Source of the DNA: Crossaster papposus | Lineage: Eukaryota > Echinodermata > Asteroidea > Velatida > Solasteridae | DNA: 64,000 nt | Assembly: GCA_037893245.1 (NCBI GenBank) | Contig: JBAIAA010000348.1 | Coordinates: 62,001 to 126,000, forward strand | Reading direction: 5' to 3' | Shown: positions 1-11,244 of the stretch, piece after piece | Layout of the letters: each line of letters begins with the position of its first letter | Numbering within the stretch: the first letter of the stretch is position 1 | Made by a program: the position numbers and the translations under genes | The notes under the pieces: generated by a model | The model's database searches: none | Told to the model about the DNA's origin: nothing | What the model saw: only the letters and a program-made list of their open reading frames with translations

Positions 1-92
1 GGTTTAGCATCGTGACTTTGGGACGTGATCCCAGCCAAACATGGCATTTAGAGATTTATGGCTTCCGGATATTAAACTTGAACAAAGACATT

Positions 93-206
93 GAATAAAA
101 TAGGGAACCGCCAACATAGGGCTGGATAGCTCAGTTGTCAAACACAAATCACTGGAACGGTAATCTGGAGGTCACAGGTTCAAACACTGCTTCACTAAAT
201 TTCTTC
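93..206 (+). repeat. tRNA-derived SINE copy (family F)
   Basis: The stretch GGGCTGGATAGCTCAGTTG (A-box-like) and GGTTCAAACACTGC (degraded B box) resemble the copies at 23266-23382 and 24484-24606. They share the upstream phrase GGGAACCGCCAACATA. The anticodon arm is disrupted, so it is not a functional tRNA. Confidence 0.6.
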
Positions 207-445
207 TTAACCAGTTCGCTCCGGGATTATTTTAACATCACCGAGCCGAGGCGCGGGATTATTTTTAACAAAACTCGATCCAAGGCTGGTTCAGACCGAT
301 AGTACCGGGAAGCACACCCACGCATTTTCAGCCTTGCTCGCTGCTGACAGACATTTCCGGCCTTGCTCGTGCAAGTTTATACGTCATCCGTTTTGAATCT
401 GAGGAAAACTTTGCGTGTATACGTCCTCCGGCGCGAACTGGTTAA
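207..445. mobile_element. TTAA-flanked foldback MITE, family A copy 1
   Basis: The element is bounded by TTAACCAGTTCGCTCCGG and its complement GCGCGAACTGGTTAA. The interior contains the family phrases GGCCTTGCTCG and CGTCATCCG. No coding capacity. TTAA lies at both edges. Confidence 0.8.
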
Positions 446-457
446 GGCTCAAATAGC

Positions 458-668
458 AGGGATGTAGTCGAGTCCATCACAAGTCCCTGCAAGTCCCTGC
501 AAGTCTATCACAAGTCCTTCAGTTCTAATTCAAATCACAAGCTATTCAAATCAGCTTTGACAAAAGCATTCCTTTGTCATTGTTCATTCAGTTACTTGTG
601 ACTGCCTTTATGAAGGGACTTGTGACTGGCTTCACGAAAGGACTTGTGAACGGACTTGCAGGGACTCT
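458..668. repeat. Interspersed repeat with short CAAGTCC/GGACTTG motifs (family G copy 1)
   Basis: The left half is made of ACAAGTCC-type repeats and the right half of GGACTTGTGA-type repeats, giving an imperfect palindrome. A second copy in the opposite orientation lies at 44341-44548. The shared centre is GACAAAAGCATTCCTTTGTC-like. Confidence 0.6.
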
Positions 669-741
669 CTTCTCTCCCCCCACCCCCCCCTAACAAATAT
701 CCCATTCAGAGAAACTGAAACCCGTTTCCTACCAGTCTCAC

Positions 742-836
742 CTTCATCAAGACAGATTCGCTGAGTTTTTCTTTGTTGATGATCTTGACGGCAACTTTCT
801 TCCCTGTTACGCAGTGTACGCCAAGCTTTACAAGAC
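742..836 (-). CDS. BRSK: BRSK coding exon 2 (ATP-binding lysine)
   Basis: This exon follows the acceptor CATGCAG and ends at the donor GTGAGA. It has 95 bases: two completing the glycine, then 31 codons containing VAVK, the catalytic lysine of subdomain II, and SESVLMK at the end. In human BRSK this is followed by a glutamate-rich helix, expected in the next exon left of the window. Confidence 0.93.
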
Positions 837-3800
837 CTGCATGGGTAATGTATGCACCAGGGCATTGAAGGAAATAAACAAAGAAAACGAAGAACATCAA
901 AAGGCTGTGAGGAGTGGATGATCATGTATTTATTTATGTGCTGGTTCAACCCCAACTACTCCAAGCCTATCAAACTTCAACTGCAGGTTTTGCTAGGTTT
1001 TGGCAGGTTTTGTACCAAACATTAGCAACTTATTGTTTGGACTTTGTTTGACTCAGTACAAAAGGCCCAGTGAGAACCTGGGGCCAATTTCATAAAGCTG
1101 CTTAAGCATAAAAATTGCTTAAGCACAAAACATTCTTGCTTAGTAAAACCAGCTTATAACCAGCAACAACTCCATGTGTTGTATATTATTTGTGATTGGT
1201 ATTTAGCTGTTGTTACATGTAGCTTAGCATAACGATCACGCGTAGAATTTTGGCTCCAAACATGATTTACTAAGCAAGAGTTGTTGTGCTTAAGCAACAT
1301 TTTGTGCTTAAGCAGGTCTATGAAATTGGCCCCTGTTTAATTGTATAATATGGTTGAAGTAGAAAAAAACTTGATGTTTGATTTTCAACTAATGTTGACG
1401 AAGAATAGTGCGACAGTTGTTTTTTTAAACTTAAATATATTGCTAATAGTAGGGGGGACAATACAAATTTTAATATTGCTTTTAGGAAGTTATTTGTGAC
1501 TATTTCTTGAAGGGCTTGGTGAGTAGATTGCAAATCTCTTTCAACTTTCAAAATCGGTCAAAGCGTTGCCAAGTTATGGTCCGATAAACTTTTCAGATTG
1601 CGCTTTTTCCTAGACAACAAACGTATTAAGCAACAGTAATTAAAAAGTGTTTTTTGAACCATCTCATTTATTCTATTTACATCTTTCAAGCATTTCAAAT
1701 CATCTTTTCTAGTATGTACAGTATGTTGCTCATATTTTTCATATAAGTCTTTCTTTTTCAGATGATACATTTCATGAGATCTGCAAATTCTCATGTTGTT
1801 ACTCGTTGTCTAGTGGGTCTGCACGGTGTGTATGACACCCCTACTAATAGTTGTATGTTTACCATATCTAAACAATAAAATGGTGATGAGAGCTTTAACA
1901 TACAATTTAATTCCGCTGTTACAGGTAAAAGTTTTGTCCTGTTAGCTACCGTACATGTACATGTACTACGGTACAAAGTACATCATGTGGTTACTCTCAA
2001 ACGAATTATGTTACAGAAAAATTGTTTTATTTTTTACAAAATATAGACCCTGGACTGCAAAACCAGGTGAAGCTGAAGTTTATTTAGTTATTTTCAAAAA
2101 TTTGACCTCAATGTCACACATTGGCCTCCACATAATTTACATAAACACCCATGTAGTGTTTTTGTTCAGCCTATGATAATAAGATCGCATGGATGATAAC
2201 TAATACACATGGTAATAAGATATTGCTGCTTTCGTGTTGAGATGAGAATTTCATCTTTGTGAAGAAAAAAAAACAGCGCACGTCCATTCAGTGAATCACT
2301 GTCCACTCCCACGCAAGATTCCTTCGTCAAAAAAATAAAAAATAAAACATATATCAGGACATAAAAATAAATAAATTCTCAGTTTTAAGTGACAATTAAG
2401 TCAGGGAATTTCACAACAGTAACTGAATAATATGAATAACGAGAATAACAATTTACACAAAACACATGCAAGGATAACAAAATAAATCAAATGTCATGAT
2501 TCAAACATTCTGTTTGCTTTCTTTCATTTGATTATAGATTAGTGAACAGTGTACTACATGTAATTTATGATCAAACTGTTCATACACTGAACGAAGATAT
2601 AAACGCACACAAAAATAAAAACGACCTAAAAATGGTTATTTGTCTTGATTTGTAAACAACATTTGTGTCCATCTCTTCTAGTGAGGAATTGCCACATCTG
2701 TGTTGTGGGTGGAATCACTGCATCACTGTGCAATTCCTCACTGGCAGAGATGGACACAAATGTTTACAAATCAAGACAAACAACAATTTTGAGGGCGTTT
2801 ATATTTTGGGGGCGTTTATATTTTGAGGGCGTTTATATTTTGGGGGCGTTTATATTTTGGGGGCGTTTATATTTTGGGGGCGTTTATATTTTGGGGGCGT
2901 TTATATTTTGGGGGCGTTTATATTTTTGTGGGCGTTTATATTTTTGGGGCATTTATATTTTTGTGGGTGTTTATATTTTTGTTCAGTGTAGATGCTGGAA
3001 ATACCAAGAAAAATGCTGTTCTTGTAGTCTGGTTCCTTGACTTCCTTAAGACGAACCAGAGCAATTTATAGATGTCAAGTATTTATTAGATAAGGGAACC
3101 AGACTACATGTAGTTGGCTTGCGCCCATTCACAGATGACTAACCGTTTTGCAAATAAAATGTTGACTAAGTAAATTTTAATAAATTAGGGGCATTGTTTG
3201 AAAATAATTAGGTTTTTCCAATGATTGCCGGTCGGCAATCATTGGAAATTGATACAAAATTCCATCTTTATTGAAAACCTCAGAACACCAGGTGCTGTGA
3301 TTTCGCACAATGATTGAGACTCCATGAATTATTCACTTACAATCAAGAAAGGTAATTCATAATAATTCAGTAATATTTTTACAAATTAGATACATTTAAA
3401 TTTTAACAATGTCTGACATGTACCGGTACATGTACAAATTTACGGAACTGCCCTGCACTAACCTATTTACCACATACGAAAATGTTTATATAATTATAAT
3501 AATTATATTAATTCTTATGGCAATCATGACAACGAAAAATGTGTGAACAAACACAGTATGTACCGTACCCTGGCAAATTGCAGTGGCGTATGTTATATCT
3601 CAAACGCGTTATGGTCCATTAAAATTGTGTTCGTCAATTAAAATGGTATTCTATCAATGGCAGTACAGAACACGAATGTTACTGAGGTGTACACAGTGTG
3701 TACATTATTTGATACGTTGAGCCATTTAACGCACGTACCGGTACATGTACATGTACGTAATACACACACATAGGGTTAGGGAATTGACCACTAGTACAGT

Positions 3801-6800
3801 TAAGGTACTAGCTCATCCGGCCAAGGCCTGGTGGAAACGTTAATACGTTTACCGAGTGATATCATGCCCAATCGGCACGATAACCTCGTTAAATCTTAGG
3901 ATAAGGTCTGGATAAACATGCAGTACATGTAGGGTGAATAAATTTCACTTAAATTATTGGAAAATCCATATGAAATAGTACCGAGCACTTTCTATCAAAA
4001 CATGAAAAGTGGTTGGGAATTATTTAAAGCATGAACTGTAATGTATAGCACTATTTGTGTCGACATGTACATGTATACTTGTATGTGTTCATCGTGTACT
4101 GAAAAACTGAGGTTTTAACTTAAAGTCTAACCCCCTAGGATGTGTACTCATTTATATTGAAATGTTTGCATTTTGCACTGTTGGGATTTTTGATTTTTGT
4201 CATAGTAGACATTTCACGAAAAAAAAAAAAAAAAAAAGTGGAGGAAAGGTGGGAATACTTGAAAGGCTTCATTGTGTTCATTTACAACATTTTTTTTATT
4301 GTTTTTTTATTTTTTCTTCCTGTTTTTTATTTCCATGTGTTCTCAAGCCCAAGCAATCAAACCTAACTGACAGAATTTATTTCCAACCCAATGGAACGCC
4401 AGAACTTCCCTGTAATTACTGGTTCAATTCTTCTTTTAAAAAATAAAAAAATTAATAAAAAATGGCCGAGTTGAGCCCCTAGGCTCTCACGTACTGTGGC
4501 TTTTCTTAGCCATGGAAGAAGCGTAATTTCCTGTTTTCACAATGTTGTTTTTTTTCTTTCCCAAACATCGACCGGAGCCTATTGGACTCTGTTCGTGTGC
4601 GATAATATTGTGCATTTCGATCAGGATTTGTTGAACATGTTGACAATGTGCAGTTCAGCACATGGCCGGGCAGGCATAGGAACCGGGTATTCGAGTAGAT
4701 GTTAGGAATCAGTTTTAGATTATGGCATCCAGTACACGTGTACCTGTCATTCACCTTTAACCAGTTCGCGCCGGATGACGAATATAAACGCAATGTTTTC
4801 CCCATATTCAAAACGGATGACGCCCAAACACGCCACGAGCAAGGCCGGAAATGTCTGTCAGCAGCGAGCAAGGCCGGATATTCGTTGGTGTGCTTCCCGG
4901 TACTGGCGGCCTGAACCTGCTTCGGATCGAGTTTCGTTAAAAATAATCCCGCGCGTCGGCTCGGTGATGTTAAAATAATCTCGGCGCGAACTGGTTAACA
5001 AATTAATTGTTACTTCTCACTCAGACAATAGACCATGCATAGCAGCAGCCATCTTAGAGGGCAATGTCTTTGTAAGTCATTGAACCTGCTGTGCATTCAT
5101 TGTACACAATATGTCCTCCAAGATGGCCGCTAATGCATAAGGTCTATGAAAGAGAAGGTTATAAATTTCCGACACAATACTAAAAAGTATGTTACCTTTA
5201 ACATGTTTAAACAATTTAAACAAAACCTAGCATAGGGAAGAATTGTTAATTTTTGTTTATTTGAAACTTTTGGCAAATATGCATCACTTAAAAGCTTCGA
5301 TGCCATATCTGAATTTGTCAACATTTCACACTTTGCCACTCCAAACCGTTAACATTAATTCCGCGTGCTGCTCACTAACACCCTCAGCTTTTTCCTCTGA
5401 GGTTATTAAATTTTCTGGCTCGCCAATTCCAAGATGGAAGCTTGCTATGGAATTGACGTCACAGGCCAGACTAAGACGAAGCAGTCTGAAGAAATATATC
5501 GATGGCGTCTTGGGTCGAGCAATTGTACAACTGAGGACAGATCAACATCATCACTCAGAGATAAAACCTTTGAACTACACGCAGTACATATAAAATCAAA
5601 CTGTTTTCTGTGTGTATCTTCTGAAAAAAAATCTTTATTTTTATTTTAAAAGTGGAGAGCTGTAGTAAACAAATACAAATTATTAAGTACAATTATTAAA
5701 TTACATATTGTAAAGGCCAAGTAAAAAATAAACCAATGTAATGAATAAACCCGTACCTTTTTTTTTTAAATACTATTTTTTCCTTCTTTGATTTCTACCT
5801 TGTTAAGTCTCATTTTAATCCCTCTTGGTTTAAATCCTTCTTTGTTTGATTTCTACCCTAATCTGTTAATATTCTATAATCTAATATTTTTCCTCTTCTC
5901 TCTCTCTTTCAAATAATTTGCAGCTTTGTCAATATATTGTAACAAAATTGTACCAATAGAAAAAGATTTAAAGGTAGGATACACCATTGGTAATTGCTTG
6001 AATTATCATGAATGGGTGGATTTTTTTTTGGGGGGGGGGGTTGTATTTTAGTAAATTTTGTTTAACTCAGGACCTGTCACACAATCATGGATGTTGAGAA
6101 AAGCAATAAAAACGGCGTTCGTTTTCAACGGGCAGTTGTTTTTTATGTTGTTCTTGTTTTTTTCGCAATCGCCGTCCGGCGATCAGGATTTTTTTTTTCT
6201 TCAAATAAAATTCAATGTTTTGGAACAATTACATTTACAGGATATCTAGCGCAATCCTTTTGCTGGATGCCTACAAACAATCATTATTTACTTTTGAATA
6301 AGTAAGATATTTATTAATAATTCGGTAGTAATATTTGTCGATATCTGCAAATGGTGTATCCTACCCCTTAAGGCTCCTTTGGACATGATATTTATGTAAT
6401 ACTACACAGTGGACCAGGCAAAGATTCAAGAAAATTGAAGAATTCATCCATCATCTTAAAAAATACAACTTGCAAAAAAAAAAAAAAAAAAAAAAAGAGC
6501 ATTTGTCTCTTTTTGTTTTGGTTGTATCCTCTTTATGTCAATACTCCAAGTAAAAATTTTCGAAAGAAGTTTCATTCGTAAGCCAGACTTCATTATTAAT
6601 ATTATTCAAATACATTTGTGTTAAGGTCAGTATTATAAATGAGAAGAATTTGATGAAAACATTGTGCTAAAAATGCACCGAGATGGAATTTTGTTGACAG
6701 GGTCGGCTGGGTTGGGGTGGGTTTGGCCATTCGCATCAATTAAAAAGGGGGGTGCTTAATAACCAAAACAAAATATACTTTTCACAATTCAAATTTATTC

Positions 6801-7083
6801 TCGTGAAATTGTTGGGAATTATTATAAAAACATACAATTAATGATTGTTATGATAATGTAAACAGTAGTTTTTGTCTAAAAAGAAGGCAGAATACAAACA
6901 ATCAATTTTCTTCAAAAGTACTATGATTTTCAACCTCCCTCACTCAAAATGAATCCTTCCAAAAATTATTTTTAGTAAATGGTTTTTCATTCAGCTGGTC
7001 AATTCGCACTTACCCGTCTGCCCTTTTCCGAGGGTTTTCTCCAATTTGTAAGGCCCCACATGCTGCATATCTCCACTGGACAT
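742..7083 (-). CDS. BRSK: BRSK/SAD-type serine/threonine kinase, 5' part (two exons)
   Basis: Two exons join in frame: 7014-7083 and 742-836. Together they give 54 complete codons plus one split glycine codon. The protein starts [20 protein letters not shown] and continues through [12 protein letters not shown] to [20 protein letters not shown]. This is the extreme N-terminus and first kinase lobe of BRSK1/2: glycine loop LGKGQTG, then the ATP-anchoring lysine in VAVK. Human BRSK is nearly identical over this stretch (family knowledge). BRSK kinases are activated by LKB1 and control neuronal polarity and presynaptic function. The donors are GTAAGT and GTGAGA, and the acceptor is CAG. The remaining exons lie left of base 1. 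The 6.2 kb first intron is full of repeats. The gene faces nurim head to head. Other AMPK-related kinases are less likely because GLVKLGVHC and [10 protein letters not shown] are BRSK hallmarks. Confidence 0.93.
1080..1333. mobile_element. Foldback MITE, family C copy 1
   Basis: The ends GGGGCCAATTTCAT and ATGAAATTGGCCCC are perfect inverses. The arms carry GCTTAAGCA motifs. No coding capacity. Confidence 0.8.
2584..2989. mobile_element. Inverted-repeat element with internal 17-bp minisatellite
   Basis: The left end ACACTGAACGAAGATATAAA is the inverse of the right end TTATATTTTTGTTCAGTGT. A second, near-perfect inner hairpin has arms of about 50 bp at 2641-2691 and 2731-2781. From about 2790 to 2985 there are roughly eleven tandem copies of GGGGGCGTTTATATTTT, which matches the subterminal sequence of the right end. 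Confidence 0.75.
3025..3106. repeat. Short inverted repeat
   Basis: TAGTCTGGTTCC at 3025 is matched by its exact complement GGAACCAGACTA at 3095. The spacer is about 58 bases. It is possibly the ends of a very short foldback element. Confidence 0.55.
4757..4998. mobile_element. TTAA-flanked foldback MITE, family A copy 2
   Basis: This is a full-length copy with ends TTAACCAGTTCGCGCCGG and GGCGCGAACTGGTTAA. It is inserted in the opposite orientation to copy 1. Confidence 0.85.
5968..6371. mobile_element. Foldback MITE, family B copy 1 (long)
   Basis: The left end is TTAAAGGTAGGATACACCAT and the right end ATGGTGTATCCTACCCCTTA, followed by A. The interior carries the family landmarks GGATATCTAGCGCAAT, GCTGGATGCC and GTAAGATATTT. 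Confidence 0.8.
7014..7083 (-). CDS. BRSK: BRSK coding exon 1
   Basis: The ATG lies in the context ACCATGT. The exon encodes 23 residues ending [10 protein letters not shown] plus one base, then a GTAAGT donor. The phase (one base carried over) fits exon 742-836, whose first two bases complete the glycine of the ATP-binding loop. Confidence 0.92.
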
Positions 7084-7570
7084 GGTGTACCGATATTCAC
7101 TGGCGTGTCTTGTGAGTGGAAGTGGTCAATCATTGCCAAACAATTGACAAGAAAGAAAGAAAAATTGCCACAAATGTAAGCCCGTACTGCTACCGAACCG
7201 CCATCGCTGCGCTGCTGAAATGTGCCTTATGAATATTCATCATTAAGTAGTGACGACAATAAATATAACGGCGACCTAATTATTTCGGTATAAACCCTAA
7301 AATGAATATCTCCAACTCTGAAGATTCAGTAATTAGAAGAGGACCCCTTTTCCAAGCTTATTCTGGTCCTAAATATTAGGTCAAAAACAAAATAAATGAG
7401 TCGTGATACTGAATAATTAATTACACACCTGCTCCTATTAAATGAATAGAAACTATTGAGGGCGCTGTAACCAACATTCTGAAGTTCTGAGTTGTACTCA
7501 CGACACTAGTTAAAATCTCCATAATTTCTTAATTTCTTACTTTCTTACTCGGCGATTACCGTTTTTAGAC
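7084..7570. promoter_or_regulatory. Head-to-head BRSK/nurim intergenic region, candidate bidirectional promoter
   Basis: Only 487 bases separate the two start codons, so both 5' leaders and both promoters must lie here unless an upstream untranslated exon exists. No clear TATA box stands out. The palindrome ATGAATATTCAT is at about 7230. The nurim side ends in a pyrimidine-rich leader (CTTACTTTCTTACT). Confidence 0.55.
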
Positions 7571-9771
7571 ATGGCCGGGGGTGCCTTTGTGCCAAAGGCC
7601 ACCGTGTTTGTCACTGTTTCCGCCATCGGGTTGTGTGTGTGCTTTTTAACCGTGTTTCAGTTTGGAGTGTTTTTGTTCAGAGAGGGTTTTCGTGCTAACG
7701 AACAACGCACAGTCTCGGAACACACAAAAGGTAACATTCCCAGTTTAGCTCTGTATCAGAAATTGGGAGATTCGCCATTTTTAAAGGGCACTATAACCTG
7801 GGCTACTAAATGAGTTTTGAACGAAATTATGTTCATCGAAAAGAGCATTCAAAAGTAGGAATATAATTTACATCTACACAAACTGGGCATTTTTGTGTTA
7901 TTCTTGTGTAGAACGAGTTTCTGGGGTCACTTTTCTGACCCCAAAAATTCGAGCTGTTTGGGATGATCATGTACTTTGTATGTAGTTTCGATTTCAGCTG
8001 TGATTTTTGTTGTTTTTTCCCAGGAATGGTAAGACATTAGCCAAGTTGGTTTCTTTTTAACCAGAAGTTTGAAATAGGATAAGTAAACAACATACAATTT
8101 TCGGGGATTCCAGGGCAATGTGCCCCTTTATTAATTAATTATCTCCCGATATTTCGTCAACAGATGCTGCAAATCCATACATGAGTGACCTGTTGTTAGA
8201 TGTTCTGCTGATTGTTGCGTTCGTTCTGCAACATTCCCTGATGGCTTGCAGGCCATGGAAGGACTTCCTCCAATGGCTGGGGCTTAGTGTGCTAGAGCGA
8301 TCCCTGTATATAATGGCAACGTGTGGGACCCTGCAGGTATAAAGTAACAATTGGTGGAGGCATCCCTGAATTGTGTACTGTAGAATTAAGATTAAACACT
8401 ATAAATTTTGACCCAATAGGCCAAACACGCAAGACTCTGGGCCTCGTTTACACGTGCGTGCTCGCTTTCTTTTGGGAGCAAGTTCATCACAGGTTACTCC
8501 CCAGCTAATGACAGTACCCATTTATACTGGGTGGAGAGAGGCAAGTGGGGGTAAAATGGCTTGCTCAAGGACACAACTTATGACCAAAAATAATTCTTGA
8601 CCCTCTAACTTGAAGATAGGATACACCATTTGCAGATATTGAAAAATGTTACTACAGTATTATAAGAAATGTGTTTTAATCATAATCTTTTAACCAGTTC
8701 GCCAGTAAAACGATATTTACTATAAAATACACCTGCAAATAATCCTTCAGTGCACACAGCTGGAGTGAATTGGCATGTACCACAGCCATGCAGTGATCTG
8801 CCCTCATAGAGGAAGGGTTAAATTTGTGATACATGTATCTGATAAATGTTCTTTTTTTGTTTATTGACACCGATAGTTACTTATGTCCGAATGGAAGCCG
8901 CTGTCGACGAAATCGGTGCTGTGGTCCTTTGAAGCAGACAGTCATTTAGTCAGGCTGTCCCTAGGGTTTCTCTGCTTTCTGGGCTGGCTGTGTGTGGTCG
9001 GTGTTGTCATGGTGCTGGACTATGCTGAACTAGTCGGAATCAAACAAGTAAGCAAATAAACAACAACGTTACCAAAATATGACTTGTTTCTGTTTTTTTG
9101 AGCAATTCATGTATGTGATTAATATCATTTTGGAGCAGTTTTGTTTTATTTGAATAGACTTCATTTACATACTTTTCATTTTAATCGTAGGTGTACTACT
9201 TTGTGATACACCTGGATCCTCCTATTCAGATGAAGTCCAGGGAATACCAACGGCTCTTCCAGAATTTTCGTCATCCCGTGTTGACTGGACTCCTAGTCGT
9301 ACTTTGGGCAGTGCCTGTACGTTGACATTGTTATTTGATTTGTGGCACCACCAGTTTAACCCTAACTACCCCAAGCCCATCAAACTCCAACTGCATGTTT
9401 TGCTAGGTTTGGTACCAAACATTAGCAACTTGGTTGTGTATATTCCTCCAATGCACACAGCTGGAGTGCATTGGCATGTACCACTGCCATGCAGTAAACA
9501 ACTCTCGTAGAGCAAGGGTTAAACAGGTAGTTGCACAAGGTTTTACCTTAAGCGTAAAACCTTGTCACCTTGTTTGATTTCTCATTCTTTCCTAACCTCC
9601 CTGTTTTCTAGCAAGTTAACTTCCTTTCTCTTTTTTTCTTCGTAACAGGTTATGACTGTGAGCAGGTTTGTGCTCGCCCTTTCGCTAACGGGCTACACAT
9701 GCTACGGTCACAGTCTGGACATGAAAGACTACGAATACATCCGTGTGCAGCACCGACTAAAGAAAGCGTAA
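7571..9771 (+). CDS. NRM: Nurim, inner nuclear membrane protein (complete, five exons)
   Basis: The exons are 7571-7730, 8164-8336, 8877-9047, 9191-9316 and 9649-9771. All phases agree and give 250 residues; human nurim has 262. The start codon is in a good context (GACATGG). Hydrophobic spans lie at about residues 12-36, 62-81, 100-111, 135-158 and 196-225. Landmarks shared with vertebrate nurim are LQHSLMA (75-81), ERSLY, VLDYAELVGIKQ (157-168), VYY, FRHPV (194-198) and HSLDMKDY (231-238). Nurim is a multi-pass protein of the inner nuclear envelope and is related to isoprenylcysteine methyltransferase-like membrane folds. Its activity is not established. No frameshift or premature stop is seen. 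The 3' flank carries a foldback element immediately after the stop. Confidence 0.94.
8611..8735. repeat. Degraded family B fragment in nurim intron 2
   Basis: It contains ATAGGATACACCATTTGCAG and, further on, the internal family B phrase ACGATATTTACTATAAAATAC. Between these is TTAACCAGTTCGCC, the terminus of family A, so the stretch is a rearranged mosaic of two families. Confidence 0.5.
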
Positions 9772-9776
9772 AGCCA

Positions 9777-9908
9777 GGTTCATATTCGGTTCGAAAGGGA
9801 AAGCGAATGCGAATTTGTGATGAGCGGAAAGTTTTCGCGCTGCAAATTCGCGAAAGTTGAATACGCAGCGAAAGCTTTGCGAAGTCAACTTCGCAGGAAG
9901 TATGAACC
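9777..9908. mobile_element. Foldback element just downstream of the nurim stop
   Basis: The ends GGTTCATATTC and GAAGTATGAACC are imperfect inverses. The interior is an alternation of TTCGCG/GCGAAG motifs that can fold on itself. It begins six bases after the stop codon, so it would form part of the 3' UTR. Confidence 0.55.
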
Positions 9909-11244
9909 AGATAACGCTGGAATCGCCAACAGGGTTTCTGAGGAGGTTGCACTTTATCTGTGAGCTATGGTTAGGACGCCACTCCCAGGACCCAACTTTC
10001 AGTTGTTGATTGAGTGATCGGGCACAACGCGTCACTGTTGATATTAGATTAATTGGTCCTGCCGCAATGTGCTTATCACCAAGAAGCAATTGGTCCAACT
10101 AATGAACTGAAATTGTTAGTAAACTATGCTCTTAACGGTTTGACAGGGTTCTTTAAAAGATTATGATTGAGCAAACTGTTTGTATAATTGCAATGTTAGA
10201 CATTTAGTTCTTCACTGTATTATTAACAATTTTAAACCCAACTTCTTAAAGATACATCGTTTTTTGTTTATGTTGCATTTCAAAACATGTTATATGGAAA
10301 AAAAAAATTATCACACCAACACAAATACAACAAAGTAATTTTAGTGTATTTTTGATAAGATATCTTTGAACTGTCTTTTTCATTATTGAAATGAAAATGA
10401 GAATAAAACTCGACCAGGAAATATTCACACCTTTTGTTTGCTAAAAAATAAATATGTAGTCGGTTTAAAAAAAAATTATTGACGGTCATTTACCTTATCA
10501 GGCCTGCTTTTATAACCGTTTTTGTATATGAATAAGATTTTGTATATTAAACATAAAACTAAATCCATTGAGAACGAATACATGTATTTACAATTTGTTG
10601 GTTAATTTAAAGTCAAAGATATGTATAACTTAATTTGAATTACTTGTTCAAGCAAAATTAACACTGGTCGAATAAAATTATATTTACTTCTGACAATGAC
10701 AGTTATTCAATATTGTGTTAATTTTTTTTTAGTAACCAAACTCATAATGCTGAATAATACTTACGATTTAAAATCCATGATTGCTCCAATACTGGTCATC
10801 TCCAGCTTTAGCTTATCATTTGAAATCAATTTAAAAAAGAAAATATTGAAGGTTTTCAAACTGTCATTTAATGGCCCCTGTAGAATCCACAAGAATACCA
10901 GGGGTAAATTTCAGGGAGCTCCTAAGCACAAACATTTGCTTAGCATGAAAATTATTTCTTGGCAAAAACATGTTTTTTGCTTAGCATAAAAGCATGGAGT
11001 TTTAGCTGTAACCTTTTTTACTAAACTAATTGTTGTGCTTAGCAGCTCCATGAAAGTGGCCCTGATCGTTTGCAGCCAATCACCATGTCCCTGATGAGAT
11101 ATTTGGTTATGCTAATCGATTAACAATAAATGGATAATTATGTCTGGTAATGTGTATCGCTGTTGGAACAAAAGAAATGCTTCAACATGGCTGCACTACA
11201 AACAATCTATAGGTCTCTATAGGATTTTTGTGTCAAATTTACTA
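9909..11244. other. AT-rich gap between nurim and the next gene (tail-to-tail)
   Basis: This is the shared 3' flank of two convergent genes. It includes AATAAA-type sites near 10445 and 10670 and one family C element (10901-11062). No further gene is seen. Confidence 0.6.
10901..11062. mobile_element. Foldback MITE, family C copy 2 (short, diverged)
   Basis: It begins GGGGTAAATTTCAGGGAGCT and ends AGCAGCTCCATGAAAGTGGC. The inner CTTAGCATGAAAATT motifs match the copies at 25996 and 49158. Confidence 0.65.

Larger units (their letters stand above)
837..7013 (-). other. BRSK intron 1, repeat-rich, no further exon seen
   Basis: This 6.2 kb interval holds foldback elements (1080-1333, 2584-2989, 3025-3106, 4757-4998, 5968-6371), AT-rich DNA, poly-A and poly-T runs (for example 4220-4236 and 6474-6496), a poly-G run at 6030-6040 and many GTACATGTAC-type palindromes. 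I see no other coding-like stretch in it. Confidence 0.75.
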
